Shown: in pieces, positions 21,957 through 30,945 of the stretch
How the letters are laid out: each line of letters begins with the position of its first letter
Position numbering within the stretch: the stretch's first letter is position 1
NCBI GenBank assembly: GCA_900548625.1
Contig: URLO01000013.1
Location: 1-41,803 of the forward strand
Direction of reading: 5' to 3'
Length of the DNA stretch: 41,803 nucleotides
Source of the DNA: an uncultured Eubacteriales bacterium
Lineage (GTDB): Bacteria; Bacillota; Clostridia; Oscillospirales; Oscillospiraceae
Notes under the pieces: model-generated
What the model was told of the DNA's origin: nothing
The model's input: the letters and a program-made list of their open reading frames with translations, nothing else
The model's database searches: none
Program-made: the position numbers and the translations under genes

Positions 21957-23462
21957 TCACATCGGGATCAGCAGCATGCAGTCGCGTTCCGGTTCTCCGC
22001 TTTCAAGGCCGTTTGCCTCTCGCACGGCGGCGACGGTCGTTCCGTAGCGCTTGGCGACATCCCATATATCCTCGTCGCCGCGGCAGGCGCGCAGAACGAC
22101 CGACGGGCGCTCCGGCTCCATCTGCGTGTTCTGCGTGAGCGTGCCGCCGCTGAGCGTGCGGAGCTGCTGGACGGCGCTGCACAGGAGCGTGAAGGAGACC
22201 TCTGCATGAAGCTCCGTCTCGCTGACGCCGGGCTGGGCATAGCAGTCATCCACGCACACAGATGCGGCGCAGCTCGCATTTTCGCAGAGCGCCGTCTCAC
22301 ACGCGGCCTCCGCCCGTGCGGCCGCGCCCTGAAGCGCGCCGTCCTTGTCGCGGTATAAGAGCTTCATATTGAGCGGTGCGCGGACGCGGAGCTTCCCTTC
22401 TGCGCGCTCAAAATACGGCAGGTCATGATAGACCGCACATTCGAGGACGGCTTCTGCGTCCGCCGCAAGCTGCTGGCGCACCTCGTCCCGAAGCGTCTGA
22501 CAATCGAGACGGCAGGCAAGCGCATACTGCGTCCACGCCGGCTCAAGCGCCGCGCCGACGGCATAGGCGTCCTCAATGAGCTCCATCGTGACCGGGCCGC
22601 TCACAAGGCACTGCGCGTTCAAGGTGACGGCAAGCGACATGGCACGTCCCTCTCCCGACGGCTCGAGCGTCAGTTCCGCCGCGCTCACGAGCGGCGTGAC
22701 GCAGAGCGATGCCTCGTCGTAGTCCTCTGCAAGCTCCGCGTACTGCGAGAAAGGAAGCTGCTGCTCCCACGTCTGGGCGCTGCCGTCGCCGCTGAGATAG
22801 AGCATGTTCACCTCCAGCGTGCCTTTAAAGACGGCCTTGCTCCCGACGACCTTACAGTCGGTGATGCGCGGGACGGTCTCATAACAGCAGATCTCAGATG
22901 CAAACGGCTTTCCGGTTGGCAGCGTGAGATCGTCCGTCACCGTGAAGCTCTTTTCCGCCGTTTCCTTCGGAAGCGAAACCGGATAGGTGCGGCGCTTTGT
23001 TTGCAGCTCCTTCGGCGGCGCGGAAAGGGCGTACAGCGTCTCCTCCTCCGCCGTCAAGCACTCCGCCGTGCAGCAGAGATCGGCGCGGATGAGAATTTTC
23101 CTGGAATGGATGAGGCGCGCGTCGATCTGCCGGACAAAGGCAGAGACCACGGCCTGCGTCCGCTCCGTCACACCGGGGTGCTCGATCCGCAGGCTGAACG
23201 GGAGATAGCTTTCCAGCGTCCGTGCACCGGAATCGTCCTCCGGGATGCAGAGCGCGCTTGCCCGGATGCCGCCGGAGACGAGCACACTGCCGGTGCGGCA
23301 CTCCTTTCCGCGCACGATCACCGACGCGGACGTATAGACGATGCGCGCCACATCCGGGCAGCTATCCGGGACGATCACCTCCGCTGTCTGCTCCTGAGTT
23401 TGCGAGCCCTGAATGGGATTGCCGAGATAACGCATCGGCAGCGTCTGAAACGAAAGCTCCAT
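21957..23462 (-). CDS. sipL: SipL-type DUF3794/LysM sporulation protein
   Basis: The 501-residue protein has repeated DUF3794 domains (one near residues 20-120, with EVIVPDSCPDVARIV, and others across about 170-440) and a C-terminal LysM domain (about 455-501: GDEDIWDVAKRYGTTVAAVREANGL cannot be mistaken in layout). This is the architecture of C. difficile SipL, whose LysM domain binds SpoIVA to localise the coat basement layer. Here it lies immediately upstream of spoIVA on the same strand, which supports the partnership. The ATG follows AAGGAG at nine bases. It has a sigma-E-like promoter of its own. Confidence 0.9.
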   Translation of the reverse strand: MELSFQTLPMRYLGNPIQGSQTQEQTAEVIVPDSCPDVARIVYTSASVIVRGKECRTGSVLVSGGIRASALCIPEDDSGARTLESYLPFSLRIEHPGVTERTQAVVSAFVRQIDARLIHSRKILIRADLCCTAECLTAEEETLYALSAPPKELQTKRRTYPVSLPKETAEKSFTVTDDLTLPTGKPFASEICCYETVPRITDCKVVGSKAVFKGTLEVNMLYLSGDGSAQTWEQQLPFSQYAELAEDYDEASLCVTPLVSAAELTLEPSGEGRAMSLAVTLNAQCLVSGPVTMELIEDAYAVGAALEPAWTQYALACRLDCQTLRDEVRQQLAADAEAVLECAVYHDLPYFERAEGKLRVRAPLNMKLLYRDKDGALQGAAARAEAACETALCENASCAASVCVDDCYAQPGVSETELHAEVSFTLLCSAVQQLRTLSGGTLTQNTQMEPERPSVVLRACRGDEDIWDVAKRYGTTVAAVREANGLESGEPERDCMLLIPM

Positions 23463-23492
23463 GCAGCATCACTCCTTGTATGTTCTACCGTA

Positions 23493-23519
23493 TATATACG
23501 CAAAGTCGGACAAGGATAT
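23493..23519 (-). promoter_or_regulatory. Sigma-E-like promoter candidate for sipL
   Basis: On the minus strand, ATA (23519-23517), 16 bases, then CGTATATA (23500-23493), about 30 bases before the ATG. The spacing is the same as in the spoIVA candidate. Confidence 0.42.
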
Positions 23520-23545
23520 GCCTGCATTCTCGCAATGCACTTGCT

Positions 23546-23695
23546 AAGTGCAGCAGCCTGCCAGACAGCCGATGCCGATCAGCACCGCGCCGACGAGCGC
23601 GCGCGCAAACCACCCCGGTATCAGCAGTGACAGCAGAAGTCCCATGCCAAGTGCCAGAAAAATGAGTCCTGTTCCACATATGCGTGCGCGCATGA
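23546..23695 (-). CDS. 49-residue two-helix membrane protein upstream of sipL
   Basis: The ATG at 23695 follows GGAGG at seven bases and opens a 49-residue frame that is almost entirely hydrophobic: one membrane helix around residues 9-26 (ending LLIPG) and another around 33-46, then a Cys-rich end (CLAGCCT). It lies 83 bases upstream of sipL, between the rsgA terminator and the sporulation genes. Position suggests a sporulation membrane protein, but that is inference. It is too short for routine ORF calling and easily missed. Confidence 0.65.
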
Positions 23696-23737
23696 CACCA
23701 CCTCCACTCCAGCATACGTGCACAGACGTAAAAATGT

Positions 23738-23774
23738 GAAAACCGCTGTAGACCGGAGGTCTACAGCGGTTTTC
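23738..23774. terminator. Strong bidirectional terminator after rsgA
   Basis: A perfect 17-bp stem (23738-23754 with 23758-23774) with a 3-nt loop. A TTTTC run ends it on the plus strand and a matching GAAAA/TTTTC run on the minus strand. It closes the long cdaA-to-rsgA gene run. Confidence 0.92.
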
Positions 23775-23778
23775 ATGA

Positions 23779-24660
23779 TTATTTCATTTCCCATGGTTTG
23801 AGCTGGCAGGCGGCTTCATACAGCCGCAGATAGCTGTCATAGCGCGTCGGCTCGATCCTTCCATCCTCGAGCGCCTGACGCACGGCGCAGCCGGGCTCCT
23901 TCCGGTGGGCACAGTCACGGAACTGGCACGCTCCAAGGAACGGAGCAAAGTCCGGAAACGCAAATTGCAGGTCTTCTTTCAGGATGATGTCCATCCGGTC
24001 GGTCTCAAATGAGGAAAAGCCCGGTGTATCCGCGACAAGCGTGCCGTCCGGGAAGCGGTAGAGCTCGATGTGGCGCGTTGTATGGCGGCCTCTGCCGAGC
24101 TTTTCCGACACCTCGCCGACCGCAAGGCGCAGCTCCGGCTCCAGCGCGTTCAGAACGCTGCTCTTGCCGACGCCGGAGTTTCCGGTGAAGGCCGCGAGCT
24201 TGCCCGCGATGCGCGCGCGCAGCGCGGCGATCCCCTCTCCGGTCTCGGCGCTGGTACACAGCACGTCAAAGCCTGCGTGCTCATAGATCCTCCGCAGAGG
24301 CTCACCGGAGCGCAGATCGTCCTTGTTGATGCACAGCAGCACCGGAACATTCTGACGCCCGGCAATGGCAAGGATGCGGTCGATCAGGAACGGCTCTGTC
24401 TCAGGGATGGCGCAGGACGCCAGCACGACCAGAAGGTCTATGTTGGCAACGGCCGGCCGGAGGAAGGAATTGCGGCGAGGCAGGATCTCATCGACCGTGC
24501 CCTTGCCGTTCGGCTCGCGCGTGATCCGCACGAAATCACCGACCAGCGGCGTGAGCCCCTCCTTCCGAAAGCGTCCGCGTGCGCGGCACTCCACAACGCC
24601 GTCCGGCGTCTGCACATAATAAAAGCCGCTGAGTGCTTTTACGATCCTGTTTTGCTCCAT
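23779..24660 (-). CDS. rsgA: Small ribosomal subunit maturation GTPase RsgA
   Basis: The 293-residue circularly permuted GTPase acts in late 30S assembly. An N-terminal OB-fold is followed by the G motifs in permuted order: NKDD (about 112-115), GNSGVGKSS (about 160-168) and DTPGF (about 211-215). A C-terminal zinc site has Cys245, Cys250, His252 and Cys258. The ATG at 24660 overlaps the kinase stop as TGATG, so the two are translationally coupled. The frame extends one TTG codon further, which I do not use. In B. subtilis rsgA also follows prkC, and PrkC phosphorylates this GTPase. Confidence 0.96.
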   Translation of the reverse strand: MEQNRIVKALSGFYYVQTPDGVVECRARGRFRKEGLTPLVGDFVRITREPNGKGTVDEILPRRNSFLRPAVANIDLLVVLASCAIPETEPFLIDRILAIAGRQNVPVLLCINKDDLRSGEPLRRIYEHAGFDVLCTSAETGEGIAALRARIAGKLAAFTGNSGVGKSSVLNALEPELRLAVGEVSEKLGRGRHTTRHIELYRFPDGTLVADTPGFSSFETDRMDIILKEDLQFAFPDFAPFLGACQFRDCAHRKEPGCAVRQALEDGRIEPTRYDSYLRLYEAACQLKPWEMK

Positions 24661-26921
24661 CAATACCCTTCCAAATCAAAATCGATCAGTTGTCTGTCAT
24701 ATTCCACGCCGTCAAGATAGACGACGACCAGCAGAAGGCCGCTGCCCTTGACCGGGATCTCAATGTCGCGTCCGGCGTTCTCGTCCATATCGACCTCATA
24801 CGGCTCGATCTGAAGCTCGTCTCCAACCATAACAGAGACCATATACTTGCCGCGCTCCGACGGCATCCGGACGTGAAGGATGAACTCTCTGCCCGCATCC
24901 TCGACCGTCACACGGACGGTATCGGAATAGACGAACGCCGTTTCATCGCCAAGCGTGTTGACGATCTTGCAGAAATAGTAGTACACACCCGGCGTCGAGG
25001 TATCGACGTCGCACGTCTCGCGGCTGGAGACCAGCACGCCGTCGTCCGTGCTGCCGGTCGGCGTGAGATACCATGCGTAGCTCAAAACGCCCTTGTCCTG
25101 CGTCTCGGCGCGCACCTCCAGCGTCAGCGAAGCGCTGCGCGCGACGGTGGTGCTCTCCGACTGGCTGAGGATGATGGGCGCGGCTGCGTCCGTGGGGCCG
25201 CGGGAGATCTGGAGATTGATGACCGTTCCCTTTCTGACCTCCTCTTCGGCGTCCACGCTCTGGAAGGTGACCGTCCCCTCGGGGAGGTCGCTTTCGACTG
25301 CCGTGGCGCTGCCGGTGCTGAGTCCGGCTTTCTCGATGAGCTCTTTTGCCTCCTCGACCGGAAGGCCGACCAGCGCGGGAACGCGCGTCGTCTCTGCGGC
25401 GGTGCCCTGGCTGACATAGATCACGACCGTCTGCCCGTCGGTCAGCGGCGCGTCCTTTGCAGGCTCGGTGCGAATCACATAGCCGTCGGTCACGTCATTG
25501 CTCGTCTCATACACGGGCTGGATGGTCACACGGACAGACATCGTGTTGAGCGTGGTCTGCGCGCCGGCGAGCGTCATGTTGACAAGATCCGGCATCCGGT
25601 TTTCCTCACTGCCGGAGGAGATCGTCAGCTCGATCGTCGTGCCGACCTTTGCCGTTCGTCCGGGGTCCGGCGACTGGTCAAGGATCGTGCCGCTTTCCTC
25701 ATCGCTTGCACGCCACTGCCCGACCTCGATCTTGAAGTTCGGATATTTGCTCTTGTCCAGCGTGTCGTAGTTCTCCCCGATCAGACTCGGAACGGTGTCC
25801 TCCTCCGTTTTGGTGAACAGGTCGGAGATAAAATAACTGTAGAGAAAATAGAGGATGCCGAGGATCGCCAGCGCAATGCACACGATGCCCGCGATGACAG
25901 CGACGCGGCTTCCCTTCTGCGGCTCTCCCCTGCCGCGCCGTGCGTCGGGCGGCTCGGACTTTGCAGCGTCGGGACGCGGCTGCGGGTCTGCCCTGCGCTC
26001 CGCTGCCGGGCGCTCACGCGGCGGACGCGGCGGCGGGTTCAGAATGCTCCCGATGTCCAGCGTATCGCGCGGCTGCGTAAAATCAAAGGTGCAGTTCGGG
26101 TCGCGGCGGAAGCGCTCAAGGTCTGCCAGCATTTCCGAGGCGCTGGCATAGCGCTTGTCGCGGTCTGCCGTCATGGCGTGCATCGTGATCTGCTCCAGCC
26201 CGCGCGGGATGGAGGGATTGAGCTCACGCGGCGAGGTCGCCTTGGCATTGATGTGCTGAATGGCGACGGAAAACGGCGTATCGCCGTCAAACGGCGGCCG
26301 CCCCGTCAGCATTTCATACATGACTACGCCGAGGGAATAGAGGTCGGTGCGCGCATCGACATGCGCGCCCTTGGCCTGCTCAGGCGAAATATAGTGGACG
26401 GAGCCGAGCGCCTCGCGCGTGAGCGTGTTCTGCGCGGTTGCCATCTGCGCAATGCCGAAATCGGCGACCTTGACGCTGCCGTCCTTGAGCACCATGATGT
26501 TGTGGGGCTTGATGTCGCGGTGGATGATGCCGCGGCTGTGGGCATGCTCCAGCGCCTTGGCGATCTGCGTCGCAAAGTGCAGGGCCTCACGCCAGTTGAG
26601 CGTCCCCTTCTGCTCCATATACTGCTTGAGGGTGATGCCCTCGATCAGCTCCATCACGATGTAGTCGATGTTCTCCGAATGCGACACGTCGTAGACCGAG
26701 ACGATGTTCGGATGCGACATCATGGCGACCGCCTGCGACTCCGCATGAAAGCGGCGGCGGAATTCGTCATCCTTTGAAAGATCTTCCTTCAGTATTTTGA
26801 TGGCGACCAGACGATTGAGACGGTTGCAGCGCGCCTTGTAGACGACAGCCATACCGCCTGTCCCGATCAGCTCGAGGATCTCATACCGATCGTCCAGCAG
26901 CCTGCCTATGTAATGATCCAT
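24660..26921 (-). CDS. prkC: PASTA-domain Ser/Thr protein kinase PrkC with an extra Ig-like domain
   Basis: The 753-residue bitopic membrane kinase senses peptidoglycan fragments and regulates growth and spore germination in Firmicutes. The cytoplasmic kinase domain (about 1-275) has the Gly loop GTGGMAVVYKA, Lys42, HRDIKPHN (Asp136) and DFG (154-156). A Pro/Arg-rich linker leads to a transmembrane helix (about 339-363). Outside are three PASTA domains (about 375-437, 442-506, 512-575). Then comes an Ig-like domain (about 580-675, LSYAWYL and GVYYYFCKIVN) and a final beta domain. The Ig-like part is not in the standard B. subtilis layout. It is followed by rsgA and preceded by its phosphatase prpC 13 bases upstream. 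Confidence 0.96.
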   Translation of the reverse strand: MDHYIGRLLDDRYEILELIGTGGMAVVYKARCNRLNRLVAIKILKEDLSKDDEFRRRFHAESQAVAMMSHPNIVSVYDVSHSENIDYIVMELIEGITLKQYMEQKGTLNWREALHFATQIAKALEHAHSRGIIHRDIKPHNIMVLKDGSVKVADFGIAQMATAQNTLTREALGSVHYISPEQAKGAHVDARTDLYSLGVVMYEMLTGRPPFDGDTPFSVAIQHINAKATSPRELNPSIPRGLEQITMHAMTADRDKRYASASEMLADLERFRRDPNCTFDFTQPRDTLDIGSILNPPPRPPRERPAAERRADPQPRPDAAKSEPPDARRGRGEPQKGSRVAVIAGIVCIALAILGILYFLYSYFISDLFTKTEEDTVPSLIGENYDTLDKSKYPNFKIEVGQWRASDEESGTILDQSPDPGRTAKVGTTIELTISSGSEENRMPDLVNMTLAGAQTTLNTMSVRVTIQPVYETSNDVTDGYVIRTEPAKDAPLTDGQTVVIYVSQGTAAETTRVPALVGLPVEEAKELIEKAGLSTGSATAVESDLPEGTVTFQSVDAEEEVRKGTVINLQISRGPTDAAAPIILSQSESTTVARSASLTLEVRAETQDKGVLSYAWYLTPTGSTDDGVLVSSRETCDVDTSTPGVYYYFCKIVNTLGDETAFVYSDTVRVTVEDAGREFILHVRMPSERGKYMVSVMVGDELQIEPYEVDMDENAGRDIEIPVKGSGLLLVVVYLDGVEYDRQLIDFDLEGY

Positions 26922-26934
26922 AAGTAGCTTCCTT

Positions 26935-27666
26935 TCAGACAGCGGCCAGCACGACCGTCACATTGTCGGGTGCGCCGCGATTCTTTGCGATCGAGAGAAG
27001 GCGCTCACAGCAGGTGCTTTTTTTCATGCCGTGCACCACCTCAAACAGAATTTCCTGATCGTCCATTTCATTGGAGAGCCCGTCAGAGCAGAGAAGCAGG
27101 CAGTCATCCTTGTGCAGCTCCTGCACATAGAGGTCGCCCTCGACCTCCGGCTCCGTGCCGACCGCGCGGGTGATGAGATTTTTCCCCGGATAGGTCTTTG
27201 CCTGCTCGGGCGTCAGCTCGCCGCGCTGCACCATCAGCTCCACGATCGAATGATCGCGCGTGACCTGATGCACACCCTGCGCGGAAAAGTGATAGGCGCG
27301 GCTGTCGCCGACGTTGATGACGACCGCCGTGTTTTTCAGAAGGAACGCCGCCACCAGTGTGGTGCCCATGCCGGAGTATTCATCGCCGAGCTTTGCGTGC
27401 TCATAGACGGCCTTGTTCGCAAGCTCCAGCGCACCGAGCAGGATCTGCTTGACACGCTCCACGCTGAGCGCGAGGCGCTGGCTGCGGCGAACCTCGGCGA
27501 CAAATGCCTCGGCCGCCATAGAGCTTGCCACATTGCCGGATTTCGCGCCGCCCATACCGTCGCAGACGATCATGAGGGCCCGGTCGTGGCCGAATTCCAC
27601 GATGTTGTAGGCGTCCTGATTTTGGCTGCGGATGTTGCCGGGATCGGTGAGGCCCCAGATCTGCAT
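26935..27666 (-). CDS. prpC: PP2C-type Ser/Thr phosphatase PrpC (Stp)
   Basis: The 243-residue cytoplasmic metal-dependent phosphatase reverses PrkC phosphorylation. The PP2C motifs are visible: RSQNQDAY, CDGMGGAKSGNVAS, GTTLVAA, NVGDSRAY, TRDHS, LCSDGLS and GAPDNVTVV. The ATG at 27666 has GGGAGG at seven bases. The ATG at 27672 would leave one base and is less likely. It begins two bases after the rlmN stop and 13 bases before prkC, the standard kinase-phosphatase pairing. Confidence 0.95.
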   Translation of the reverse strand: MQIWGLTDPGNIRSQNQDAYNIVEFGHDRALMIVCDGMGGAKSGNVASSMAAEAFVAEVRRSQRLALSVERVKQILLGALELANKAVYEHAKLGDEYSGMGTTLVAAFLLKNTAVVINVGDSRAYHFSAQGVHQVTRDHSIVELMVQRGELTPEQAKTYPGKNLITRAVGTEPEVEGDLYVQELHKDDCLLLCSDGLSNEMDDQEILFEVVHGMKKSTCCERLLSIAKNRGAPDNVTVVLAAV

Positions 27667-27668
27667 GG

Positions 27669-28709
27669 TCATTCCTCCCTGCTGTTTTTTTCGTACTTCC
27701 TGCGGAGCTGACCGCAGGAGGCGTTGATATCGCTGCCGAGCGTCCGGCGGACGGTCGCCGTGACGCCGTGGCGCTCAAGAATTTCCTGAAATTTTGCGAT
27801 GGCCTGCCGCGAACTGCACCGCAGACCAGATTCCTCCACGGAGTTGAGGGGGATCATATTGACATGCGCCGCCATGCCCTGGAGCTTCTTTGCCAGAAGC
27901 TCCGCCTGCTCGGGCGCGTCGCTGACGCCGTCGATCATCGTGTACTCAAACGACACACGCCGTCCGGTCGTCTCATAGTAGTCCTTGCAGGCCGCGAGCA
28001 GCGTCTCGACATTCCAGCGGCGGTTGATGGGCATGATCTTGTCCCGGCTCTCGTTGTCAGGAGAATGGAGGGAGACGGAAAGCGTGATTTGCAGCTTCTT
28101 TTCCGCAAGCAGCCGGATCTTATCGACAAGGCCGCAGGTGGAGAGGCTGATGTGGCGCATACCGATGTTCATGCCGTCGGGGCTGTTGACAAGCTCGAGA
28201 AAGCGCATGACATTGTCGAAGTTATCCAGCGGCTCGCCGATGCCCATCAGGACGATGTTCGAGATCTCCATCCCGGAATCAAGCTGCGCAAAGAGCACCT
28301 GATCGAGCAGCTCCGACGCCGTGAGCCGCCGCACGAGGCCGCCCAGCGTCGAGGCGCAGAACTTGCAGCCCATCGGACAGCCGACCTCGGAGGAGATGCA
28401 GATGGAGTTTCCATGGTGATACTGCATGAGAACGGACTCCACGCAGTTGCCGTCGCGGAGCTTCCAGAGGTACTTGATCGTGCCGTCCTTCTGTGAGCGG
28501 AGCTTTCGGACGATCTGCGGCGCGGTGATGTCATACAGCTCGTCGAGCTTTTGACGCAGCGGCTTCGAGAGGTTTGTCATCTCATCAAAGGATACCGCCC
28601 CCCGGTGGAGCCACACAAAGACCTGCTTTGCGCGGAATGCCGGCTCGCCGAGGGCCTTGAACGCCGCCTGCATTTCCTCGAGCGTCATGGATTTGAGATC
28701 CTGTTTCAT
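27669..28709 (-). CDS. rlmN: Dual-specificity RNA methyltransferase RlmN
   Basis: The 346-residue radical-SAM enzyme methylates C2 of A2503 in 23S rRNA and A37 of some tRNAs. The iron-sulfur cysteines are in GCPMGCKFC (Cys111, 115, 118). The catalytic C-terminal Cys lies in NASCGQLR (about Cys332). FEYTMIDGVSD is also typical. The ATG overlaps the rsmB stop by four bases. All catalytic residues are present and length is normal. Confidence 0.96.
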   Translation of the reverse strand: MKQDLKSMTLEEMQAAFKALGEPAFRAKQVFVWLHRGAVSFDEMTNLSKPLRQKLDELYDITAPQIVRKLRSQKDGTIKYLWKLRDGNCVESVLMQYHHGNSICISSEVGCPMGCKFCASTLGGLVRRLTASELLDQVLFAQLDSGMEISNIVLMGIGEPLDNFDNVMRFLELVNSPDGMNIGMRHISLSTCGLVDKIRLLAEKKLQITLSVSLHSPDNESRDKIMPINRRWNVETLLAACKDYYETTGRRVSFEYTMIDGVSDAPEQAELLAKKLQGMAAHVNMIPLNSVEESGLRCSSRQAIAKFQEILERHGVTATVRRTLGSDINASCGQLRRKYEKNSREE

Positions 28710-30013
28710 GTCTGTTTCCTCATTTTACAGATAAAAAAGCCGTCCGTATCGTGAATGCACGGGTAAAGCGTCAGCATTCCGTGGTTTTCAAGTCCCGCCC
28801 TCGCCGGTACCGGGAACGCCTCCTGCGTAAACTCCGGATGCGCGCGCAGAAATGCCTCGCAGACGGCTTCATTCTCGCGTCTGAGCACCGTACAGGTGCT
28901 GTAGAGCAGCACGCCGCCGGGCTTTAGATATGCGCTGACGTTTTCAAGGATCGCACTCTGGAGCGCCGGAAGCTTTTCCAGCGGCGCGAGGTCCTTGTAG
29001 CGGATGTCCGGTTTTTTGCGGATCACGCCAAGGCCGGAGCATGGCACGTCCGCGATCACAACGTCCATGTTCTCAAGGAAGATCTCGCTGCGCTCGGCCG
29101 CGTTCTGAAGCGCCGGACGCACAATGTCGATCCCGAGGCGCGCCGCGCCCTTTTCGATGAGCGACAGCTTGTGCGGATGGATGTCGCAGGAGGTGATGCG
29201 CCCCTCGTTTTTCATCTGCATCGCGGCGGCAAAGCTCTTGCCGCCGGGCGCTGCGCAGGCGTCGAGCACGGTCATGCCGGGCTGCACGCCCGCGGCCATT
29301 GCCGCCAGATGCGCCGCAGGGTCCTGCACATAGACGCGTCCTTCCCGGAAGGCGTCCAGCCGTTCCAGATTTCCGGTGCCCTGCGCCAGCCAGCAATCCG
29401 GCATCCACGGATGCGGCGTGAGCGTGACGCCCTGCTCCGTCAGCTCGTCATAGACGCGCTGCGCATCGGCGCGGAGCGGATTTGCGTGCAGAATGGTGGG
29501 CGTGATCTCATTGTCGGCACGCAGGAACGCCTCGAGCATCTCCGCTCCGAGACTCTCCTGCAAAAGCTCGACAAGCGCCTGCGGGTGGCTGTAGCGGGTC
29601 GCAAGGTCGGGCGGCTCGGGCAGCGCCTCACGGCTGCGCGCCATCGCGCGCAGCACGCCATTCACAAGCCCCGCCGCGCGGCGGTTTGCGTAGGTCTTGC
29701 ACTGCTCCACAGCTTCGTTTACCGCCGCGGAGGCAGGGATCTTATCCAGAAACACGAGCTGGAACGCGCCAAGACGCAGGATATCCAGCACCACAGGCTG
29801 AAGATCGCGCAGCTTTCCGTTCAGAAAATGCGCGATATAGAAGTCCAGCAGCATCCGGTTTTGGAGCACGCCGTAGCAGAGCCTGCTTGCCAGCGCCGCA
29901 TCGCGGCTGTCGAGCCGGTCCCGGAGGATGTATTCCTTCAAAACGCCGTCAGACCATGCGTTCTGCCGTCTTGTGGCGATGAGCGCGGAAAGCGCCGTCG
30001 TTCTTGCGTCCAT
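28706..30013 (-). CDS. rsmB: 16S rRNA m5C967 methyltransferase RsmB
   Basis: The 435-residue protein has an N-terminal NusB-like RNA-binding domain (about 1-140) and a SAM-dependent methyltransferase domain with DACAAPGGKSF, the catalytic-Cys motif DVPCSGLGVIRKKPD and the second Cys in YSTCTV. It makes m5C967 in 16S rRNA. I start it at the ATG at 30013, 14 bases after the fmt stop. A TTG at 30031 overlapping fmt is the alternative. The 3' end overlaps rlmN. Confidence 0.94.
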   Translation of the reverse strand: MDARTTALSALIATRRQNAWSDGVLKEYILRDRLDSRDAALASRLCYGVLQNRMLLDFYIAHFLNGKLRDLQPVVLDILRLGAFQLVFLDKIPASAAVNEAVEQCKTYANRRAAGLVNGVLRAMARSREALPEPPDLATRYSHPQALVELLQESLGAEMLEAFLRADNEITPTILHANPLRADAQRVYDELTEQGVTLTPHPWMPDCWLAQGTGNLERLDAFREGRVYVQDPAAHLAAMAAGVQPGMTVLDACAAPGGKSFAAAMQMKNEGRITSCDIHPHKLSLIEKGAARLGIDIVRPALQNAAERSEIFLENMDVVIADVPCSGLGVIRKKPDIRYKDLAPLEKLPALQSAILENVSAYLKPGGVLLYSTCTVLRRENEAVCEAFLRAHPEFTQEAFPVPARAGLENHGMLTLYPCIHDTDGFFICKMRKQT

Positions 30014-30027
30014 GTGTCTCTCGTCCT

Positions 30028-30945
30028 TCAAATCTCAATGGGGTGGCCGCGGAAATAATCCGCCGCGCGCATACGCTTGCCGCCCTCGGCCTGAAGCTCC
30101 GCGATGCGGACGACATTTCCGCCGCCGCAGGCGATCTCCAGTCCCTTCTTGTCCAGCGCCAGAAGCGTTCCGGGCGCTTTTCCGGTCGTTTTTTCCGTCG
30201 GCTCGACGCGGAAGATCTTAAAGCGCTTTCCGCCGAGCTCCGCCGTGGCGACCGGCCACGGGATCAGCCCGCGCACCTGATCGATGATATGACGCGGGCA
30301 CTGCGTCCAGTCGATGGGAGAAAGCTCCTTCGAGAGCATCGGCGCGTAGGTCGCCTTTGCCGCGTCCTGCGGTGTGCGGCCGGCCGTTCCGTTTTCAATG
30401 GCGCGGACGGTGTCGCATGCAAGCTCCGCCGCGATGACGGCAAGGCGCGCCATCAGCTCCTCCGAGGTCTCCATCGGCTCGATGGGCGTTTTGCGGATCT
30501 CGATCACGTCGCCCTCGTCCATGCCTGCCGTGAGATACATGGCGGAAATGCCGGTCTCGTCGCAGTGGTTCAGGATCGACCACTGGACGGGGCCTGCGCC
30601 GCGCAGCTCCGGCAGGATGCTGGCGTGCATGTTGATGCAGCCGTACCTCGGAATGTCCAGAACGCGCTGCGGAAGGATCTTTCCGTATGCCACGACCACG
30701 ATCAGGTCGGGCGCCAGCGCCTTCAGTTCTTCATAGGCCGCATCGTCACGGAAGCTCTGCGGCTGGACGACGGGCAGCCCCACGGAAAGGGCGTATTCCT
30801 TGACCGGTGACTGCGCCAGCTTCATGCCGCGGTTTTTCGGCGTGTCCGGCTTTGTATAGACGGCGGCGATGTCAAAGCCGCTCTCATGCAGCTTTTGCAG
30901 GCACACGCGGGCAATGTCCGGCGTGCCCATATAGACCAGCTTCAT
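30028..30945 (-). CDS. fmt: Methionyl-tRNA formyltransferase
   Basis: The 305-residue enzyme formylates initiator Met-tRNA with 10-formyl-tetrahydrofolate. Conserved regions are VYMGTPDIA at the N-terminus, the active-site INMHASILPELRGAGP (Asn and His present) and the C-terminal tRNA-binding domain. Its ATG overlaps the end of def by four bases. The def-fmt pair, which adds and removes the formyl group, is standard. Confidence 0.97.
   Translation of the reverse strand: MKLVYMGTPDIARVCLQKLHESGFDIAAVYTKPDTPKNRGMKLAQSPVKEYALSVGLPVVQPQSFRDDAAYEELKALAPDLIVVVAYGKILPQRVLDIPRYGCINMHASILPELRGAGPVQWSILNHCDETGISAMYLTAGMDEGDVIEIRKTPIEPMETSEELMARLAVIAAELACDTVRAIENGTAGRTPQDAAKATYAPMLSKELSPIDWTQCPRHIIDQVRGLIPWPVATAELGGKRFKIFRVEPTEKTTGKAPGTLLALDKKGLEIACGGGNVVRIAELQAEGGKRMRAADYFRGHPIEI

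Noticed and set aside
23485..23715. 76-codon minus-strand frame in the gap upstream of sipL
   Set aside because: It is Arg/His-rich with no ribosome site. The 49-codon frame in another phase has a perfect ribosome site and a membrane-protein composition.
24633..26777. 714-codon plus-strand frame opposite prkC
   Set aside because: Antisense shadow of a clear kinase gene, with no family similarity and an Arg-rich composition.
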